Of a DNA stretch of 64,000 nt, positions 61,259 to 64,000 are shown piece after piece (within the stretch, counting starts at the first letter, position 1; each line of letters opens with the position of its first letter). This DNA is from Larkinella sp965227735. GTDB lineage: Bacteria > Bacteroidota > Bacteroidia > Cytophagales > Spirosomataceae. Location: positions 4,464,001-4,528,000 of the forward strand of contig NZ_OZ245776.1 in NCBI RefSeq assembly GCF_965227735.1, written 5' to 3'. The position numbers were made by a program, and so were the translations under genes. The notes under the pieces were generated by a model that was given only the letters and a program-made list of their open reading frames with translations, was not told the origin of the DNA and did no database searches.

Positions 61259-63175
61259 ATGACAAAACAACGCATACGCTGGATTGCCGTGTTGATGACC
61301 GTGGGTTTGCTGGGCCTGATTTCGCTGCAACTCTACTGGATCGACAATGCGCTGTCGTTGCAAAAAGAACAGTTTGATTATAAAGTGACCGACGGATTGC
61401 AGGAAGTGGTGAGGACTTTGGAGCGGAAGGAGATTCTGTATCTGGCCCGCCAGCGCATGAACCAGCAGCAGCAGCAACGGCAGCTCATCGCCATCTCCCG
61501 GCCCACGGTTGCGGCACAATCCTTGAGCAACCGCGACCAACTGGCCAAAGCTGCCAGCCGGTTTTCAAAAAGAAACCGCACGGAATCGTATGCGGCCAAC
61601 CAGCCAAACGAAACCAAACCGGTGGTGTCTGAACCGGAAAGCACGAATGGCACGGTTCCGGTGAAAGTCTGGCAGCAAACGCAGGTTTCGCCATCGGACG
61701 CTTTTCAATCGGATGTTCAGAAATTATCGGAAGTTCAGCAGCGGCATTTTGAAGACCTGGTTCGGCAACAGGATGCCCTGGGCCCCGACGAACTCTGGGA
61801 TTTGCAACTGCAACAGCAACGGCATTTCAATACGCTGGTCGATCAGGTATTTGAACGCCAGTTGCGGTTGATGTATGCCCAGCCCGACAGCGTGTTGGTG
61901 GTGCAAAAACCGCTGAAAAAAGAACAGATTTTCCGCAAACTGCGCCCCAAACGGAAAGTGCCGGTGCCACCGGCTCCGGTCGTGGCGGCTTCCGGTTCCA
62001 CCGTGGGCTTGCAGAAAGTGGAACAGCAATCGGAGATGGTCAAAGGCGTGGTGCGGGATCTGCTCTTTGCCAATCGCCCCATCGAGAGCCGCATCAACCG
62101 GACCTTGCTGGATTCTCTGTTGAAAGAGTCCATTGCCGAGCGGGGCATCACCATTCCGTTTGAATATGGCGTGCGGACGAACGTGGGCATGGGACTGGCC
62201 AAACCGCAACTGCTGTTTGCGTCGCATTCGGACAACCAGATGCAGGGGAAAAAGAAGATCTACAAAGCCGTGTTGTTCCCCAACAATTTTCTGGAAAAGG
62301 GCAATTATGTCTATGTGTATTTTCCCGACCAGCAGCAGTTTATTCTGCGAAAAATGAGTGCGATTCTGGCGGGTTCGGCGTTATTGGTGCTGGTCATTAT
62401 GGCTTGTTTTTACATCGCCATCAACACCATCATGCGACAGAAAAAACTCGCCGACATCAAGAATGACTTTATCAATAACATGACCCATGAGTTCAAAACG
62501 CCAATTTCGACCATCTCACTGGCAGTGGAAATGGCGCAGGAGCAACTCAGCCAGGGGATTGAGACGTCGGAAGAACCAGCCACGCGCCTGACCCGCTACA
62601 TGGGCATCATCCGCGATGAAACCCGTCGGTTGGGAACGCACGTCGAGAAAGTGCTGCAAATGGCGCTCCTCGACCGGGCTACGGCCGGGAAAGGAGCCGT
62701 AAAACTGAAACTCTCGTCGGTCAATATTCACGACACCATCGGCAACGTTTTGAATACCATTGGGTTACAGATTGAACAAAAAGAAGGCGAAGTTCACCTG
62801 GATTTTGAAGCTGCCGAGGAGATCGTGGAAGCCGATGAACTCCACCTGAGCAACATTCTGTATAACCTGCTCGACAATGCCATTAAATATTCGCCCGAAA
62901 AACCGGATATTACCATTCGAACCCGAAATGTGGAAAATGGCGTGAGCATCACCGTCGCCGATCACGGCATTGGCATGACGAAAGACCAGGTCAGCCGGAT
63001 TTTTGAGAAGTTTTACCGCGTTCCGACGGGGAACCTGCACGATGTCAAAGGCTTCGGGCTGGGGCTGAGTTACGTCAAGAAAATGGTTGAAGAACACCAC
63101 GGTTCCATTCGGGTCGACAGCCAGTTGGGAAAAGGAAGTTCTTTTGAGTTAGTTTTGCCATACCAACACACTTAA
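61259..63175 (+). CDS. Membrane sensor histidine kinase
   Basis: 638 aa. Two transmembrane helices (about residues 10-30 and 363-385) bound an unusually long, Gln/Arg-rich periplasmic region of about 330 residues with no recognised sensor domain. No HAMP domain is clear. His410 lies in the H-box NNMTHEFKTPIST; N-box NILYNLLDNAIKYS; G1 VADHGIGMTKDQ; F-box IFEKFYRV; G2 GFGLGLSYVKKM. The start at 61259 has an AGGAGG at 61245-61250, rare in this phylum. It would phosphorylate the response regulator that follows on the same strand, across a long hairpin. Confidence 0.88.
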   Translation: MTKQRIRWIAVLMTVGLLGLISLQLYWIDNALSLQKEQFDYKVTDGLQEVVRTLERKEILYLARQRMNQQQQQRQLIAISRPTVAAQSLSNRDQLAKAASRFSKRNRTESYAANQPNETKPVVSEPESTNGTVPVKVWQQTQVSPSDAFQSDVQKLSEVQQRHFEDLVRQQDALGPDELWDLQLQQQRHFNTLVDQVFERQLRLMYAQPDSVLVVQKPLKKEQIFRKLRPKRKVPVPPAPVVAASGSTVGLQKVEQQSEMVKGVVRDLLFANRPIESRINRTLLDSLLKESIAERGITIPFEYGVRTNVGMGLAKPQLLFASHSDNQMQGKKKIYKAVLFPNNFLEKGNYVYVYFPDQQQFILRKMSAILAGSALLVLVIMACFYIAINTIMRQKKLADIKNDFINNMTHEFKTPISTISLAVEMAQEQLSQGIETSEEPATRLTRYMGIIRDETRRLGTHVEKVLQMALLDRATAGKGAVKLKLSSVNIHDTIGNVLNTIGLQIEQKEGEVHLDFEAAEEIVEADELHLSNILYNLLDNAIKYSPEKPDITIRTRNVENGVSITVADHGIGMTKDQVSRIFEKFYRVPTGNLHDVKGFGLGLSYVKKMVEEHHGSIRVDSQLGKGSSFELVLPYQHT

Positions 63176-63178
63176 ATG

Positions 63179-63271
63179 CTCTGATCACCTCTGATTTTCT
63201 CTGATCCACTCTGTGTAATAGCTTTAAATTGTTACACAGAGTGGATCAGAGGAAATCAGAGGTGATCAGAG
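63179..63271. repeat. Near-perfect 40-nt-arm hairpin of CTCTGAT words between kinase and regulator
   Basis: Arms 63179-63218 and 63232-63271 match with one mismatch, 13-nt loop. The arm is made of CTCTGATC/TTTCTCTGATCC words. It fills the whole gap between the kinase stop and the regulator start, ending 11 nt before the ATG at 63283, and could regulate regulator translation or balance the two proteins. Confidence 0.85.
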
Positions 63272-63282
63272 GAAAATACAAG

Positions 63283-63963
63283 ATGCCTAAGCTCTTACTG
63301 GTTGAAGATGACCCGAATCTGGGAATGTTGCTGCAGGAATACCTGAGCTCGAAAGGATACGATACCGACCTGGCTACGGACGGTAATCAGGGCTGGCAGC
63401 GGTTTGTAGACAACGCCTACGATCTGTGTCTCTTTGATGTGATGCTCCCGAAAAAAGACGGTTTTTCACTGGCGAAGGAAGTCCGGATGTCGGGTCGGGA
63501 TGTGCCGATTATTTTCCTGACCGCCAAGTCGATGAAGGAGGACACCATTCAGGGATTCCGGATCGGGGCCGACGACTACATGACCAAGCCGTTCAGCATG
63601 GAGGAGTTGCTGCTGCGGATTCAGGCCATTCTCCGGCGGTATCACAAAACCGACGAGATGCAGCAACCGGCCACTTACCAGATTGGCTCTTTTTCGTTCG
63701 ATTTTGCCCACCAGCTTCTCACCCGCAACGGAACCGACGTGAAACTGACCAGCAAAGAATCCGCCCTGCTCAAGTTGTTCGCCCAGAATAAAAACCAGCC
63801 GCTCAGCCGGAGTTTTGCCCTCAAGCTCATCTGGGGTGACGATTCGTATTTCAACGCCCGCAGCATGGACGTTTACATCACCAAGCTCCGCAAATACCTG
63901 AAAGACGATGAGTCCGTACAGATTGTGAACCTGCACGGCGAAGGATTTAAACTCATGGCGTAA
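63283..63963 (+). CDS. OmpR/PhoB-family response regulator
   Basis: 226 aa from ATG at 63283; an upstream TTG at 63229 lies inside the hairpin and is rejected. Receiver domain: acidic pair ED (VEDDPN, 8-10), phospho-acceptor Asp52 (FDVMLPKKDG), Thr80 and Lys102 (TKPF). The C-terminal winged helix (about 130-225) contains LTSKESALLKLF and SMDVYITKLRKYLKDDE, as in PhoB. It is the natural partner of the kinase upstream. The remaining 37 bp of the window show nothing further. Confidence 0.92.
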   Translation: MPKLLLVEDDPNLGMLLQEYLSSKGYDTDLATDGNQGWQRFVDNAYDLCLFDVMLPKKDGFSLAKEVRMSGRDVPIIFLTAKSMKEDTIQGFRIGADDYMTKPFSMEELLLRIQAILRRYHKTDEMQQPATYQIGSFSFDFAHQLLTRNGTDVKLTSKESALLKLFAQNKNQPLSRSFALKLIWGDDSYFNARSMDVYITKLRKYLKDDESVQIVNLHGEGFKLMA

Positions 63964-64000
63964 CGTTGCCGTGTGTATCTTTGCACCCGGAAACCAATTG

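Noticed and set aside
63229..63282. TTG start of the response regulator
   Set aside because: It lies in the hairpin and adds residues before the normal receiver-domain start; ATG at 63283 fits the family.

Overview
The window looks like chromosomal DNA of an aerobic, pigmented member of the Bacteroidota, most likely order Cytophagales near Spirosoma/Larkinella. This is inferred from type IX secretion sorting domains of both kinds (a gliding-type CHU_C domain and several type A tails), long Ig-like surface proteins, a CarboxypepD_reg-type TonB receptor, mostly no Shine-Dalgarno sequences, and moderate GC (roughly 50-55% by eye). No rRNA, prophage, CRISPR array or intact insertion sequence was seen.

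Layout. 1-3630: 5' part of a huge minus-strand gene (SGNH hydrolase + PVC-type dehydrogenase propeller + HEAT repeats) running off the left edge. 3.7-9.2 kb: a nested palindromic element, a gliding-type secreted protein, a D-2-hydroxyacid dehydrogenase, a YheT-like hydrolase and a small membrane protein. 9.2-10.9 kb: a small AT-richer patch with a pepsin/retropepsin-like protease, a duplicated gene tail and a wrecked zeta-toxin locus. 10.9-14.9 kb: lipoproteins, a YiaA/B protein and a MutS-like ATPase. 14.9-18.7 kb: a family 2A encapsulin operon (shell, cysteine desulfurase cargo with a repeat-bearing disordered N-terminus, serine O-acetyltransferase), divergent from a P-type cation ATPase (19.0-21.5 kb). 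22.4-28.9 kb: a surface-polysaccharide cluster (two GT2, PhyH oxygenase, propeller protein, GT-C membrane enzyme, tyvelose-type epimerase); related functions recur at 32.9 kb (GT4) and 44.1 kb (ManC). 29-32.7 kb: a second nested palindrome, an M3 peptidase and a ferredoxin reductase. 34.6-41.0 kb: a 2142-aa surface protein. 41-45 kb: GlcNAc-kinase-like, cytochrome b5-like, lipoprotein, ThiL and ManC. 45.6-50.5 kb: a TonB receptor, then a B12-binding MerR regulator next to a CruF-type carotenoid gene and tRNA-His. 50.6-51.8 kb: superoxide dismutase and TadA. 51.8-61.1 kb: a 12-repeat adhesin, a GH3/beta-lactamase fusion and small secreted proteins. 61.3-64 kb: a histidine kinase/response regulator pair.

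Two systems stand out. The encapsulin operon couples a protein shell to cysteine desulfuration and O-acetylserine synthesis; its class is known from SrpI/CyD of cyanobacteria, but the three 40-residue repeats in the cargo leader are notable. The regulator at 48.6 kb carries the W-x9-EH and E-x-H-x2-G signatures of adenosylcobalamin light sensors beside a carotenoid gene, yet has valine where Thermus CarH has its light-state histidine.

Several intergenic spaces hold long hairpins built of short repeated words, and two hold about 160-nt nested palindromes; these non-coding elements are the least explained structures here.
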